From: Anaerolineaceae bacterium
GTDB lineage: Bacteria; Chloroflexota; Anaerolineae; Anaerolineales; Anaerolineaceae
DNA: 64,000 nt
Assembly (NCBI GenBank): GCA_002702705.1
Contig: PABH01000007.1
Location: forward strand, 84,957 to 148,956
Direction of reading: 5' to 3'
Notes under the pieces: generated by a model
Databases searched by the model: none
The model's input: the letters and a program-made list of their open reading frames with translations, nothing else
Told to the model about the DNA's origin: nothing
Translations under genes and position numbers: made by a program
Part shown: in pieces, positions 55,615 through 63,828 of the stretch
Layout: each line of letters opens with the position of its first letter
Position numbering within the stretch: position 1 is the first letter of the stretch

Positions 55615-56199
55615 ATGTCTGGGGATAACTTTAATCGTTTTGCAAATTGGTATGATGTGTTCATCCATCCAAGAAAAAATGTAGTCTGGCAAAATTTGAT
55701 ATCTACCAATAAAAAACCACTAATCATCGACCTCGGTGGAGGGACAGGCAGACTGGTACCGCATCTACTTAATACGGCAAATCGGGTTGTTTTGGCAGAT
55801 CATTCATTTTTAATGTTAAAAGCATCAAAGTATGCTTCATTCTCAAAAGTTGATAGGGTATGCTGTGATCTATCTCATTTACCATTTAGGAAAAATATCA
55901 TCGCAAATTTCGTAATGGTAGATACCATTCATCACCTTTACCATCCCAAAATAATATTAAACAAAATTGGCACGTTGATCCATGGTGAAAATATTCTATT
56001 AATTGAAGAGCCGGATATCCAATTTTTTATGATAAAAATAATCGCTTTCTTAGAGCGTTTGCTGGGAATGAATAGTCATTTTTATAAAAAAGAAGAAATC
56101 TTAAATTGGTTTCCTGAGACTGATTTCGAGAGGGTGACAAAGCAGGATGGTGTTAATTTTTACTTAATTCTTCAACAAAAAGAAACCAGAACCAATTAA
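55615..56199 (+). CDS. Class I SAM-dependent methyltransferase
   Basis: 194 residues. NRFANWYDVFIHPRKNVVWQ is followed by the SAM-binding motif I IIDLGGGTGRLVPHL, motif II VVLADHSFLMLKASK and FVMVDTIHHLYHP, the UbiE/methyltransferase-11 layout. Short for the family, with a normal methyl-acceptor region missing. Substrate unknown; the quinone or lipid context is not evident. AAAGGAATTT precedes the ATG. SCP2 protein gene follows after 42 bases. Confidence 0.78.
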   Translation: MSGDNFNRFANWYDVFIHPRKNVVWQNLISTNKKPLIIDLGGGTGRLVPHLLNTANRVVLADHSFLMLKASKYASFSKVDRVCCDLSHLPFRKNIIANFVMVDTIHHLYHPKIILNKIGTLIHGENILLIEEPDIQFFMIKIIAFLERLLGMNSHFYKKEEILNWFPETDFERVTKQDGVNFYLILQQKETRTN

Positions 56200-56241
56200 A
56201 GAATGGTAAACTTGCCGAATATTGAAATGAGAGGAGTTGAA

Positions 56242-56592
56242 ATGGAAAAAATAACGGTTAAAAATTTAGTTAAAATTTTACCTAAAGCTTTTCTTCCCGA
56301 AAAAGCGAAAGGGATAACTGCTACAATTGGAATCCATGCAGAAGGAGAAGGTGGGGGAGATTGGGTTATAAAAATTCAAGATGGACAATGTGAGGTAATT
56401 GAGGGCCTGCAAGCAGATACAGATCTATATCTGGCATCAGACACACAGACGATCATGGATGTTTTTACAGGTAAGTTGGATGGAATGCGCGCATTTATGA
56501 AAGGTGATATTCAATTTAAAGGCAACATGGGGATAGCGATGAAATTATCCAAACTATTCTCTACGGATAAAAACCTATTAAATGATCTTTAA
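56242..56592 (+). CDS. SCP2 sterol-binding-domain protein
   Basis: 116 residues from the ATG after GAGGAGTTGA. SCP2-fold features: GITATIGIHAEGEGGGDWVI, IKIQDGQCEVIEG, DLYLASDTQTIMDVFTGK and AFMKGDIQFKGNMG. Such proteins form a hydrophobic tunnel that binds lipids or fatty acyl chains. Bacterial forms act as lipid carriers or as part of enzymes. It is downstream of a methyltransferase and could bind its product. A terminator follows. Confidence 0.82.
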   Translation: MEKITVKNLVKILPKAFLPEKAKGITATIGIHAEGEGGGDWVIKIQDGQCEVIEGLQADTDLYLASDTQTIMDVFTGKLDGMRAFMKGDIQFKGNMGIAMKLSKLFSTDKNLLNDL

Positions 56593-56599
56593 TAATAAA

Positions 56600-56637
56600 A
56601 AAACGGGCTCTTCCGAGATGCCCGTTTTTGTTTTTTA
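56600..56637 (+). terminator. Terminator after the SCP2 gene
   Basis: AAAACGGGC and GCCCGTTTT pair with an 11-base loop and continue into a T-run. The convergent sufT-like gene may share it. Confidence 0.85.
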
Positions 56638-56644
56638 TAAGAAA

Positions 56645-56992
56645 CTAATAAAGTCCCCAGTCGTCCATTAAACCTTCTTCCATCATAGAAAAATCCCACG
56701 GGTCCATTCCTAAATCAATAGCAGTTTCTTTTTTTAAGACTTCTTCTGCCTTTGAGCGGGTTGATTCTAACATTGCTGGACCATAAGGACAAAATGGAGT
56801 GGTTAGTATCATTTTAATCATTACTTTGTCATCATCGACAATTACATTTCGAACCAGACCTAATTGAATGATATTAAAACCAATCTCAGGATCAACTACT
56901 TCACTTAAACCAGTCGTTAAAGGTTCAACCAATTCCGGGTGGGTGGTTTCAATTAACCAGACTGGTCTGTTACTTCCAGGTTCAGGATTCAT
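56645..56992 (-). CDS. SufT-like/MIP18 iron-sulfur assembly protein
   Basis: 115 residues of the DUF59/MIP18 family. LSEVVDPEIGFNIIQLGL and the KMILTTPFCPYGP segment with the conserved reactive Cys are typical. The family helps deliver Fe-S clusters to targets. The start overlaps the sufR stop by one base, and it is part of the suf locus on the minus strand, so a role in Fe-S maturation is supported by both sequence and place. Confidence 0.88.
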   Translation of the reverse strand: MNPEPGSNRPVWLIETTHPELVEPLTTGLSEVVDPEIGFNIIQLGLVRNVIVDDDKVMIKMILTTPFCPYGPAMLESTRSKAEEVLKKETAIDLGMDPWDFSMMEEGLMDDWGLY

Positions 56993-57618
56993 TATATGTT
57001 TGCCTCCAAATTCAACGGAATACGGTAACTACAGCGTTTATCACCATCGGCCATACATTTTACTTTATTGGCAGGGATATCTAATAATTCCGTAATCAAG
57101 GCTTGATCTAATTTGCAGACTTCAGGATGTTGGTTAACCACGTGAATATAAGGACAGGTTACTTCGTGAAGAATGTAGTGATCATCTTTTTTCTCCCATT
57201 CCACAAAAAAACCTTCTTCATCCAAGAGTGTCTGAACAAAATCCATTTTTTCTTCAATGGTCATTACTTTAAGGGTGTTTTGATGTTCAGCTGCGATATC
57301 TTTTGCAATTTCTGTAAATATCTCATTAATCTGGTCTTGAGTAAGGGATGTACGCACCCGATCTAAAATTCGATTAGCAAGACGGAAATAGCGGGTAGGA
57401 AATGTTTCTAAACCTTCTTCTGACAAAGAATAAACAAGTCTTGGTCGGCCAACGCCATGTCTTTCTTCCTCATCTATAATTAAACCATCTGCTTGAAGAC
57501 TGTTTAAATGGTGTCTAACAGAAATGGCATTAATATTTACTGATTCAGCCAGTTCGTTAATCGTGGATTTTGGTTTTTTTAATAAAACCATTAATATTTT
57601 TTCTCGTGTGCTTTTCAT
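56992..57618 (-). CDS. sufR: SufR-like Fe-S sensing transcriptional repressor
   Basis: 208 residues. Winged helix (1-75) of the ArsR/MarR type, with KKPKSTINELAESVNINA and RHGVGRPRLVYSLSEEG. The C-terminal domain has Cys155, Cys168, Cys188 and Cys196 (spacings 12, 19 and 7) in CPYIHVVNQHPEVC and KCMADGDKRC, the SufR cluster site. In cyanobacteria and actinobacteria SufR with a [4Fe-4S] cluster represses suf genes and is released when Fe-S levels drop. Divergent from sufC across a 205-base gap with two promoters. Confidence 0.9.
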   Translation of the reverse strand: MKSTREKILMVLLKKPKSTINELAESVNINAISVRHHLNSLQADGLIIDEEERHGVGRPRLVYSLSEEGLETFPTRYFRLANRILDRVRTSLTQDQINEIFTEIAKDIAAEHQNTLKVMTIEEKMDFVQTLLDEEGFFVEWEKKDDHYILHEVTCPYIHVVNQHPEVCKLDQALITELLDIPANKVKCMADGDKRCSYRIPLNLEANI

Positions 57619-57663
57619 AAAATTTCACCCATAAATTAAGAGTAATCTCATCATTATTATGGT

Positions 57664-57693
57664 AGTATATCATAAATTTTTTTAATTTGTCAA
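57664..57693 (-). promoter_or_regulatory. Promoter of sufR and sufT
   Basis: On the minus strand TTGACA is followed after 18 bases by TATACT, which is 45 bases upstream of the sufR ATG. The -35 box lies in the left arm of the inverted repeat 57689-57722. Confidence 0.6.
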
Positions 57694-57722
57694 TATATAT
57701 GATTATTATAATAAATATTGAC
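57689..57722. promoter_or_regulatory. Inverted repeat spanning the divergent suf promoters
   Basis: GTCAATAT and ATATTGAC are inverted with an 18-base spacer that contains the palindrome TTATTATAATAA. The two arms carry the -35 boxes of the two divergent promoters, so a bound repressor could close both; SufR is the obvious candidate. The arms could also simply be two -35 boxes back to back. Confidence 0.5.
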
Positions 57723-57746
57723 CTTAATCTTTCGGTATGATATAAT
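57719..57746 (+). promoter_or_regulatory. Promoter of the sufCBD operon
   Basis: TTGACC, a 16-base spacer and a perfect TATAAT stand 77 bases before the sufC start; the -35 box is inside the right arm of the inverted repeat. Confidence 0.65.
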
Positions 57747-57823
57747 TTCGCATGAAATTAGACTAATATTACGCAAATTACAGTATTAGAATTTTATTCT
57801 CTTACAAAGGAGTTAACAAACTT

Positions 57824-58594
57824 ATGTCCCAATTAGAAATTCGCAACTTGCATGTCAGTATTGAGGGTAAAGAAATTCTCAAAGGACTCTCGTTGGATTT
57901 ACCAAAAGGCGAAGTACATGCTATTATGGGGCCGAACGGCACTGGAAAATCTACATTGGCTTATGCATTAATGGGTCATCCTTCTTATGAAGTTACTGAA
58001 GGGGAAGTGTTTTTTAATGGTGAAAATATTTTAGAGATGGAGCCGGATGAGCGATCCAGAGCTGGTTTGTTTCTGGCTTTTCAATACCCAGTGGCTATTC
58101 CAGGCGTGACAGTTGCGAACTTTATTCGAACCGCTGTTAATGCCAGACGACGGGCGCTTAACCCAGATGATAAAGGCGTGCCGTTGTTGGAGTTTCGTAA
58201 AGAAATGAAAGCCAAGATGGATATGTTAAAAATGGACCATGCTTTTGGTGGTCGTTATTTAAATGAAGGTTTCTCTGGTGGAGAAAAAAAACGAGCAGAA
58301 ATTTTGCAGATGGCTATGTTAAAACCTGAAATAGCTGTTCTGGATGAAACCGATTCCGGATTAGATATTGATGCATTAAAAATTGTATCCGAAGGCGTAA
58401 ACACATTACGTGGGAAAGATATTGGCGTTTTATTAATTACCCACTACCAAAGAATATTAAATTACATTCAACCAGATGTAGTGCATGTCATGATGGATGG
58501 CCGCATTGTTGAATCTGGTGGTAAAGAATTGGCATTACAGCTTGAAGATCAGGGATATGAATGGGTACGAGAGAAAGTTAATAGTGCGGCATAA
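57824..58594 (+). CDS. sufC: Fe-S cluster assembly ATPase SufC
   Basis: 256 residues of the ABC ATPase family: Walker [25 protein letters not shown] with the Q-loop, [15 protein letters not shown] signature and [18 protein letters not shown] with Walker B. SufC partners with SufB and SufD to build clusters. AAAGGAGTTAACA precedes the ATG. First gene of the operon and the most conserved. Confidence 0.96.
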   Translation: MSQLEIRNLHVSIEGKEILKGLSLDLPKGEVHAIMGPNGTGKSTLAYALMGHPSYEVTEGEVFFNGENILEMEPDERSRAGLFLAFQYPVAIPGVTVANFIRTAVNARRRALNPDDKGVPLLEFRKEMKAKMDMLKMDHAFGGRYLNEGFSGGEKKRAEILQMAMLKPEIAVLDETDSGLDIDALKIVSEGVNTLRGKDIGVLLITHYQRILNYIQPDVVHVMMDGRIVESGGKELALQLEDQGYEWVREKVNSAA

Positions 58595-58626
58595 AGAGTC
58601 TGGTCTAAGTAGAACAGGAGATAAAA

Positions 58627-60039
58627 ATGAGTGAAATAGTAGAGAATGCCTTTCTGGAAGAATTAGATGATTATCAATATGGATTTAGTGATCCTGATAA
58701 ATCTGTATTTAAAACTCAGCGTGGATTAAATGAAACCGTCGTTCGGCAGATTTCTGAGATGAAAGGCGAACCAGAATGGATGTTGGCCTTTCGTTTAAAG
58801 GCTTTAAAACATTTCCAACAACGACCAATGCCCAATTGGGGTGCTGATATTAGCGCGTTAGATCTGGATAATATTTACTATTATGTAAAACCTTCAGAAT
58901 CATCAAGTAAATCATGGGACGATGTTCCGGATGATATTAAAAATACATTTAATAAATTGGGTATTCCCGAGGCTGAGCAAAAATTTTTGGCCGGCGTAGG
59001 CGCGCAATATGAGTCCGAAATGGTTTATCACAGTATTCAGGAGCATTTGGAAAAACAGGGCGTTATCTTTTTAAGTATTGAAGATGGTTTGCGTCAATAC
59101 CCGGACTTATTTAAAGAGCATTTCGGTACGGTAATTCCAATTGAAGATAATAAATTTGCAGCATTAAACAGTGCTGTTTGGTCTGGTGGTTCTTTTGTTT
59201 ATATTCCCAAAGGTGTAAAAGTTGATTTGCCTTTGCAAGCTTATTTCCGCTTGAATGTGGCGAATATTGGACAGTTTGAACGATCTCTCATCATCGCAGA
59301 TGAAGGGGCACAGGTTCATTATGTGGAAGGTTGTACAGCACCTTCTTACACGACGGATTCTTTTCACAGTGGTGTAATCGAAATTGTTGTGAAAAAAGGC
59401 GCTCGGGTGCGTTATTCCACTATACAAAACTGGTCAACGAATGTTTACAACTTGGTAACACAGCGAGCTATGGTAGAAGAAAACGGTACGATGGAATGGG
59501 TTGATTGTAATCTTGGTTCCAAAGTTACTATGAAATATCCCTCCTGTTACTTAATGGGAGAGGGTGCCCATGGTGAAATCCTGTCAGTAGCGTTTGCCAC
59601 GAGTGGACAACACCAGGATGCGGGTGGAAAAATGATCCATTTTGCGCCAAATACGAGCAGTAAAATAACCTCTAAATCCATCAGCAAGGGCAGCGGGAGA
59701 TCTTCTTATCGAGGATTATTAAAAGTACATAATGGTGCCTATAATTCACGTTCGAATGTGGTTTGTGACGCCTTATTGCTTAATCCGGAAAGTCGATCTG
59801 ATACCTATCCTTATATAGAAATTGATGAAGAAGACGTGTCTATTGGGCATGAAGCTTCAGTTTCTAAAGTTGGAGAAGAACAGTTGTTTTACCTGATGAG
59901 CCGGGGATTAACCGAAGAAGAAGCAACCACTATGGTCGTTTCCGGTTTTATTGAACCGTTGGTGAAAGAACTGCCGATGGAATATGCAGTTGAAATGAAT
60001 CGATTAATTCAATTACAAATGGAAGGTTCTGTCGGGTAA
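58627..60039 (+). CDS. sufB: Fe-S cluster assembly protein SufB
   Basis: 470 residues, the large scaffold. [40 protein letters not shown] and [22 protein letters not shown] are typical; the beta-helix core is complete. It forms a SufBC2D complex where clusters are assembled. Starts 32 bases after sufC. The ribosome binding site is ACAGGAGATAAAA. Confidence 0.96.
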   Translation: MSEIVENAFLEELDDYQYGFSDPDKSVFKTQRGLNETVVRQISEMKGEPEWMLAFRLKALKHFQQRPMPNWGADISALDLDNIYYYVKPSESSSKSWDDVPDDIKNTFNKLGIPEAEQKFLAGVGAQYESEMVYHSIQEHLEKQGVIFLSIEDGLRQYPDLFKEHFGTVIPIEDNKFAALNSAVWSGGSFVYIPKGVKVDLPLQAYFRLNVANIGQFERSLIIADEGAQVHYVEGCTAPSYTTDSFHSGVIEIVVKKGARVRYSTIQNWSTNVYNLVTQRAMVEENGTMEWVDCNLGSKVTMKYPSCYLMGEGAHGEILSVAFATSGQHQDAGGKMIHFAPNTSSKITSKSISKGSGRSSYRGLLKVHNGAYNSRSNVVCDALLLNPESRSDTYPYIEIDEEDVSIGHEASVSKVGEEQLFYLMSRGLTEEEATTMVVSGFIEPLVKELPMEYAVEMNRLIQLQMEGSVG

Positions 60040-60080
60040 GTTTTACTGGATAACTTCAAACAGGAAGGTATTTGAACATT

Positions 60081-61427
60081 ATGAAAGAAAAAACAGTCGT
60101 CGTTTCCAGAAAAAGATCAGGAATCAAGGACTTTAATTTTACAGAAGAGATGGTTCGTAAGACGAATAGCGAAAAAATAAACCGGATTCGGGAGGAAGCA
60201 TATCAGGTTTATAAAAATACACCACTTCCTACAACTCGCGAGGAAGCGTGGAGGCGCACTGATTTACGCCCATTAAAAGTGGATCAGTTTATGGTGGCGG
60301 ATTCTTCAGCTTCCCAGGTCAATGTAAGCGCGGTTCCGGAAAATTTGCTTAAACCATTGGCCCATGGCGAACATGGAGGTCAAATAATCCTCCGTGGTTC
60401 AGAAGTAAAAACTCTTTTAGATAAAAGTTTGTCCGATAAAGGTGTAATATTTTGTGATCTTCTAACCGCTGAAAAAAAATACCCACAGCTTTTAGAAAAA
60501 ATATTGGGTCAGATTATCCAACCATCGTCCGGTAAATTTGCAGCCATTGCAACAGCTTTTGCGACAAATGGGGTTTTACTATATGTTCCAAAAAATGTAG
60601 TAGTAGATGCACCTTTACACAGTTTAATTTGGGGTGCTGCTGCTGGTGGTGCAAATATTGCCCATATAATGGTGTATTTGGAGCAAGGCGCATCAGCAAC
60701 TTATGTTCATGAAGTAGCTTCTAAAACATTAGAAGGTAAACAATCATTTTTTGCTAGCAATATTGAGTTATATGTTGGTCCAAATGCTTCGTTTAATTTT
60801 GTGGAATTGCAATCTTGGGGACAACATGTATGGAATTTTACCCATGAACGCGTACAGGTGGACCGGGATGCACATGTCGATTGGATTTTCGGTGCAATCG
60901 GTGGAAAATTAACTAAAAATTTCGCCGATCTGGATTTAATTTCTCAGGGTGCCGTTGGTAAGATGTCCGGATTTTATTTTACTGATAAACAACAACACCT
61001 TGATTATGATTCACAACAAAATCATAAAGCGCCAAATACTTTAAGTGACCTGTTATTTAAAGGAGCATTGGTAGAAGAAAGCCGTTCCGTATGGCAGGGG
61101 ATGATTTATGTTGCTCCAGGTGCAGATAAAACGGATGGGTATCAAGCTAATCGAAATTTATTATTGAGCCGTAATGCTCGTGCTGATTCGATACCAGGGC
61201 TTGAAATTTTAGCTGATGATGTACGTTGTACACATGGCGCAACAGTTGGAAAAATCGATGAGAATCAAATTTTTTATTTGATGGCGCGCGGTATTCCTCG
61301 TCTGGATGCAGAGCGATTGATTGTGGAAGGGTTCTTTGACCCTATTATGGAACGAATCCCTTATGAAGGGGTCCGTGAACGGTTTCAAGCTGCAATCACT
61401 GAAAAAATGAGCGCTTATCACGGATAG
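60081..61427 (+). CDS. sufD: Fe-S cluster assembly protein SufD
   Basis: 448 residues from the ATG at 60081; a TTG 9 bases upstream is too close to the AGGAAGG site to be preferred. PLPTTREEAWRRTDLRPLK at the N-terminus, VDAPLHSLIWGAAAG, and RDAHVDWIFGAIGGKLTK with the C-terminal NARADSIPGLEILADDVRCTHGATVGKID are typical of SufD. It pairs with SufB. A perfect hairpin follows 8 bases after the stop. Confidence 0.93.
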   Translation: MKEKTVVVSRKRSGIKDFNFTEEMVRKTNSEKINRIREEAYQVYKNTPLPTTREEAWRRTDLRPLKVDQFMVADSSASQVNVSAVPENLLKPLAHGEHGGQIILRGSEVKTLLDKSLSDKGVIFCDLLTAEKKYPQLLEKILGQIIQPSSGKFAAIATAFATNGVLLYVPKNVVVDAPLHSLIWGAAAGGANIAHIMVYLEQGASATYVHEVASKTLEGKQSFFASNIELYVGPNASFNFVELQSWGQHVWNFTHERVQVDRDAHVDWIFGAIGGKLTKNFADLDLISQGAVGKMSGFYFTDKQQHLDYDSQQNHKAPNTLSDLLFKGALVEESRSVWQGMIYVAPGADKTDGYQANRNLLLSRNARADSIPGLEILADDVRCTHGATVGKIDENQIFYLMARGIPRLDAERLIVEGFFDPIMERIPYEGVRERFQAAITEKMSAYHG

Positions 61428-61435
61428 TTCATATC

Positions 61436-61470
61436 AGTGAAACCTGATTTGATAAAAATCAGGTTTCACT
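61436..61470 (+). terminator. Perfect hairpin after sufD
   Basis: AGTGAAACCTGATTT and its exact complement form a 15-base stem with a 5-base loop. No T-run follows (TTCAGTGG), so it may be a partial terminator, attenuator or RNA-processing site inside the operon. Confidence 0.5.
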
Positions 61471-61547
61471 TTCAGTGGAAAAACTGAAGGTGGGTGTGTT
61501 AAAATGATATGCTTATTAATTAACGAATTTTGGAGGTTTTGAAATCT

Positions 61548-61832
61548 ATGACATCTGCACCATTTATGCGTCCACCCGACCCTGAATTGGCTTATGAGGT
61601 AGGTGATATTGTTGAAGTTTACTGCGATCATGATCGTGGTGAAGAACGAGTAAGAGGTTGGTTAAGAGGGATTGTAGTCCAGACCGATTCAAAAATGGTT
61701 GCTATTCAATTTCGGGTCAATGTTTATTTAACTGATGGTTGGATGGTTCCGGACCATATCTTATGGTATCCACAAACCTCTCCTCAAGTGCGCAAACCGA
61801 AGAGTAAAACGATCCCAGTAGATGAACTTTAA
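61548..61832 (+). CDS. Small conserved protein of the suf operon
   Basis: 94 residues. Start chosen at ATG 61548 after GGAGGTTTTGAAATCT; a TTG at 61530 overlaps the site itself. One soluble domain, with a likely beta-rich core (GDIVEVYCDHDRGEERV, GWLRGIVVQTDSKMVAIQF) and a basic Pro-rich C-terminal tail. The mixture of short beta strands resembles small SH3-like barrels. Not recognised. It stands between sufD and sufS, 22 bases before sufS, and so may take part in cluster assembly. Confidence 0.6.
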   Translation: MTSAPFMRPPDPELAYEVGDIVEVYCDHDRGEERVRGWLRGIVVQTDSKMVAIQFRVNVYLTDGWMVPDHILWYPQTSPQVRKPKSKTIPVDEL

Positions 61833-61854
61833 TCTTGCTGAATAAGGACGAAGC

Positions 61855-63081
61855 ATGGGTTTTGATAAAGAAAAAATAATACGTGATTTTCCTATATTAA
61901 ATCGAGAGATTAAGCCAGGCAAACGTCTGGTCTATTTGGATTCAACGGCTACATCTCAAAAACCGGAAGTGGTCATTGAAGCAATGAATGATTATTACCG
62001 CCTGTATAATGCCAATATTCACCGAGGTGTGCATACACTCGCTGAAGAGGCTACTGCGATGTATGAACAATCACGGGTTAAGGTCCAAAAATTTATTAAT
62101 GCACGGTCCCATAAAGAAATTGTTTTCACCCGGAATGCTACCGAAGCAATAAACCTGGTCGCATTTACTTGGGGGCGGCAAAATTTAGACGCTGGGGATG
62201 TGGTGGTTTTGACGGAAATGGAACACCACTCTAATCTGGTGCCTTGGCAAATGCTGGCAGCAGAAAAAAACCTAAGATTAGAATTTATTCCCGTCACTGA
62301 GAATGGTGAATTGGATTTGTTGGAGTTGCCGGCACTATTAAATTTAAAACCCAAGTTGTTCTGTTTTACCCACATGTCAAATGTATTGGGTACCATCAAT
62401 CCAGCGAAAGAACTTATTTCTAATGCTCACAAGGCAGGTGCAGTGGTTTTAGTGGATGGCGCCCAGTCCGTACCCCATTTTGCTGTTGATGTTGTTGATT
62501 TAGATGCGGATTTTTATGTCTTTTCGGCACACAAAATGTTAGGCCCAACCGGGATTGGTGTTTTGTATGGAAAAGAAAACTTACTAAACAATATGCCTCC
62601 ATTTTTAGGTGGTGGCGATATGATAAAGAAGGTACAGCTGCGAACGTTTAAGCCTAATGATTTGCCGCATAAATTTGAAGCTGGTACACCAGCTATTGCG
62701 GAAGCTATTGGTTTAGGGGCAGCGGTAGATTATTTAGCCGCCATTGGGATGGATCATGTTTTGGCTCATGAAAAAGAATTAACGGCTTATGGGCTTGAAA
62801 AAATCGCTCCACTGGAACATTTGAAAATATTTGGGAAAGACATAACCAACAAAGGTGGGGTTATTGCTTTTGAAATGGATATTGCCCACCCTCATGACGT
62901 TGCCCAAATTTTGGATATGCAGGGTGTTGCGGTTCGTGCGGGACATCACTGTGCAATGCCACTGCATGAAAAGTTCCATATTCCAGCTACAACTCGGGCT
63001 AGTTTTTATATTTATAATACCAAGGAAGATATTGATAAACTGGTCGAAGGTCTGCAAATCGTGATTGACATGTTTGGATAA
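61855..63081 (+). CDS. sufS: Cysteine desulfurase SufS
   Basis: 408 residues of class V PLP enzymes (SufS/CsdA). RLVYLDSTATSQKPEVVIEA, TRNATEAINLVAF, VFSAHKMLGPTGIGVLYG with the PLP-binding Lys in SAHK, and VRAGHHCAMPLH with the active-site Cys. It takes sulfur from L-cysteine and forms a persulfide that SufU accepts. Follows the small protein by 22 bases. Complete length. Confidence 0.96.
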   Translation: MGFDKEKIIRDFPILNREIKPGKRLVYLDSTATSQKPEVVIEAMNDYYRLYNANIHRGVHTLAEEATAMYEQSRVKVQKFINARSHKEIVFTRNATEAINLVAFTWGRQNLDAGDVVVLTEMEHHSNLVPWQMLAAEKNLRLEFIPVTENGELDLLELPALLNLKPKLFCFTHMSNVLGTINPAKELISNAHKAGAVVLVDGAQSVPHFAVDVVDLDADFYVFSAHKMLGPTGIGVLYGKENLLNNMPPFLGGGDMIKKVQLRTFKPNDLPHKFEAGTPAIAEAIGLGAAVDYLAAIGMDHVLAHEKELTAYGLEKIAPLEHLKIFGKDITNKGGVIAFEMDIAHPHDVAQILDMQGVAVRAGHHCAMPLHEKFHIPATTRASFYIYNTKEDIDKLVEGLQIVIDMFG

Positions 63082-63100
63082 ATATTGAAAGAGTTACAAA

Positions 63101-63493
63101 ATGGATGATTTTTACCGAGAATTGATCGTTGAACGTTATAAAAACCCAGTTTATAAAGGCGAACTTGATCCGCATGATTTTTCGTATGAAGACGAAAACC
63201 CATTATGCGGTGATCATATTCATATCGATGTTCGCGTAGACGAAGATAATAAAGTTACCGAAGCTGCATTTAGCGGGCATGGATGTGCCATATCTCAAGC
63301 CAGTGCGGATTTGTTGCTGGAATCTATCATTGGAAAATCTCTGGAGGAGGTAAAACATTTCTCAAAAGAAGATGTTTTAGACCTGTTAGGGATTGAGTTG
63401 GGGCCAGTGCGCCTAAAATGCGCTTTGTTATCCCTAAAAGTCTTAAAAGCGGGTATTTATGGTGTTGGTGAATTGGATGAGGATTTGGTTTAA
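63101..63493 (+). CDS. sufU: SufU-type Fe-S scaffold/zinc sulfurtransferase
   Basis: 130 residues. Metal ligands Cys36 and Asp38 in NPLCGDHI, Cys62 in GHGCAIS and Cys107 in RLKCALLSL match the SufU zinc site (Cys, Asp, Cys, Cys). The distance between Cys62 and Cys107 is 45, about the same as in IscU and shorter than in Bacillus subtilis SufU, which carries an 18-21 residue insertion there. IscU's His before the last Cys is replaced by Lys. It accepts sulfur from SufS. 19 bases after sufS. Confidence 0.92.
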   Translation: MDDFYRELIVERYKNPVYKGELDPHDFSYEDENPLCGDHIHIDVRVDEDNKVTEAAFSGHGCAISQASADLLLESIIGKSLEEVKHFSKEDVLDLLGIELGPVRLKCALLSLKVLKAGIYGVGELDEDLV

Positions 63494-63504
63494 GGTGAAC
63501 TTCA

Positions 63505-63828
63505 ATGGAAAATGAATTTGATTTTTTCCCGGTGATCAATGTGAACGAAATTCCTTACGGAGAACGGATCTTTATCGATTTGGATGACGAACCGGTGGTT
63601 ATTTTTCGGGTTTCGGATAAATTTTACGCTATATCTGACCGATGCAGCCATGATGACGGCCCGTTGGGTGATGGGGAGTTGGAAGGTTGTGAGGTTATAT
63701 GTCCCCGGCATGGCGCTCGTTTTGATATTCGAACGGGAGAAGTAAAAAGTATGCCCGCGATTGAGGATATCAACTGGTATCCGACTCGGGTTGTGGGAGA
63801 TATGTTGGAAATCGGGGTAAGACGATAA
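63505..63828 (+). CDS. Rieske [2Fe-2S] ferredoxin
   Basis: 107 residues. Rieske ligands Cys47 and His49 in RCSHDDGPL, and Cys66 and His69 in ICPRHGARFD, give C-x-H-x16-C-x2-H. It is a small soluble electron carrier of the NirD/BphF type rather than a membrane Rieske. It is 11 bases after sufU and closes the suf operon, so it might give electrons for cluster assembly. This position is seen in several suf operons. Confidence 0.92.
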   Translation: MENEFDFFPVINVNEIPYGERIFIDLDDEPVVIFRVSDKFYAISDRCSHDDGPLGDGELEGCEVICPRHGARFDIRTGEVKSMPAIEDINWYPTRVVGDMLEIGVRR

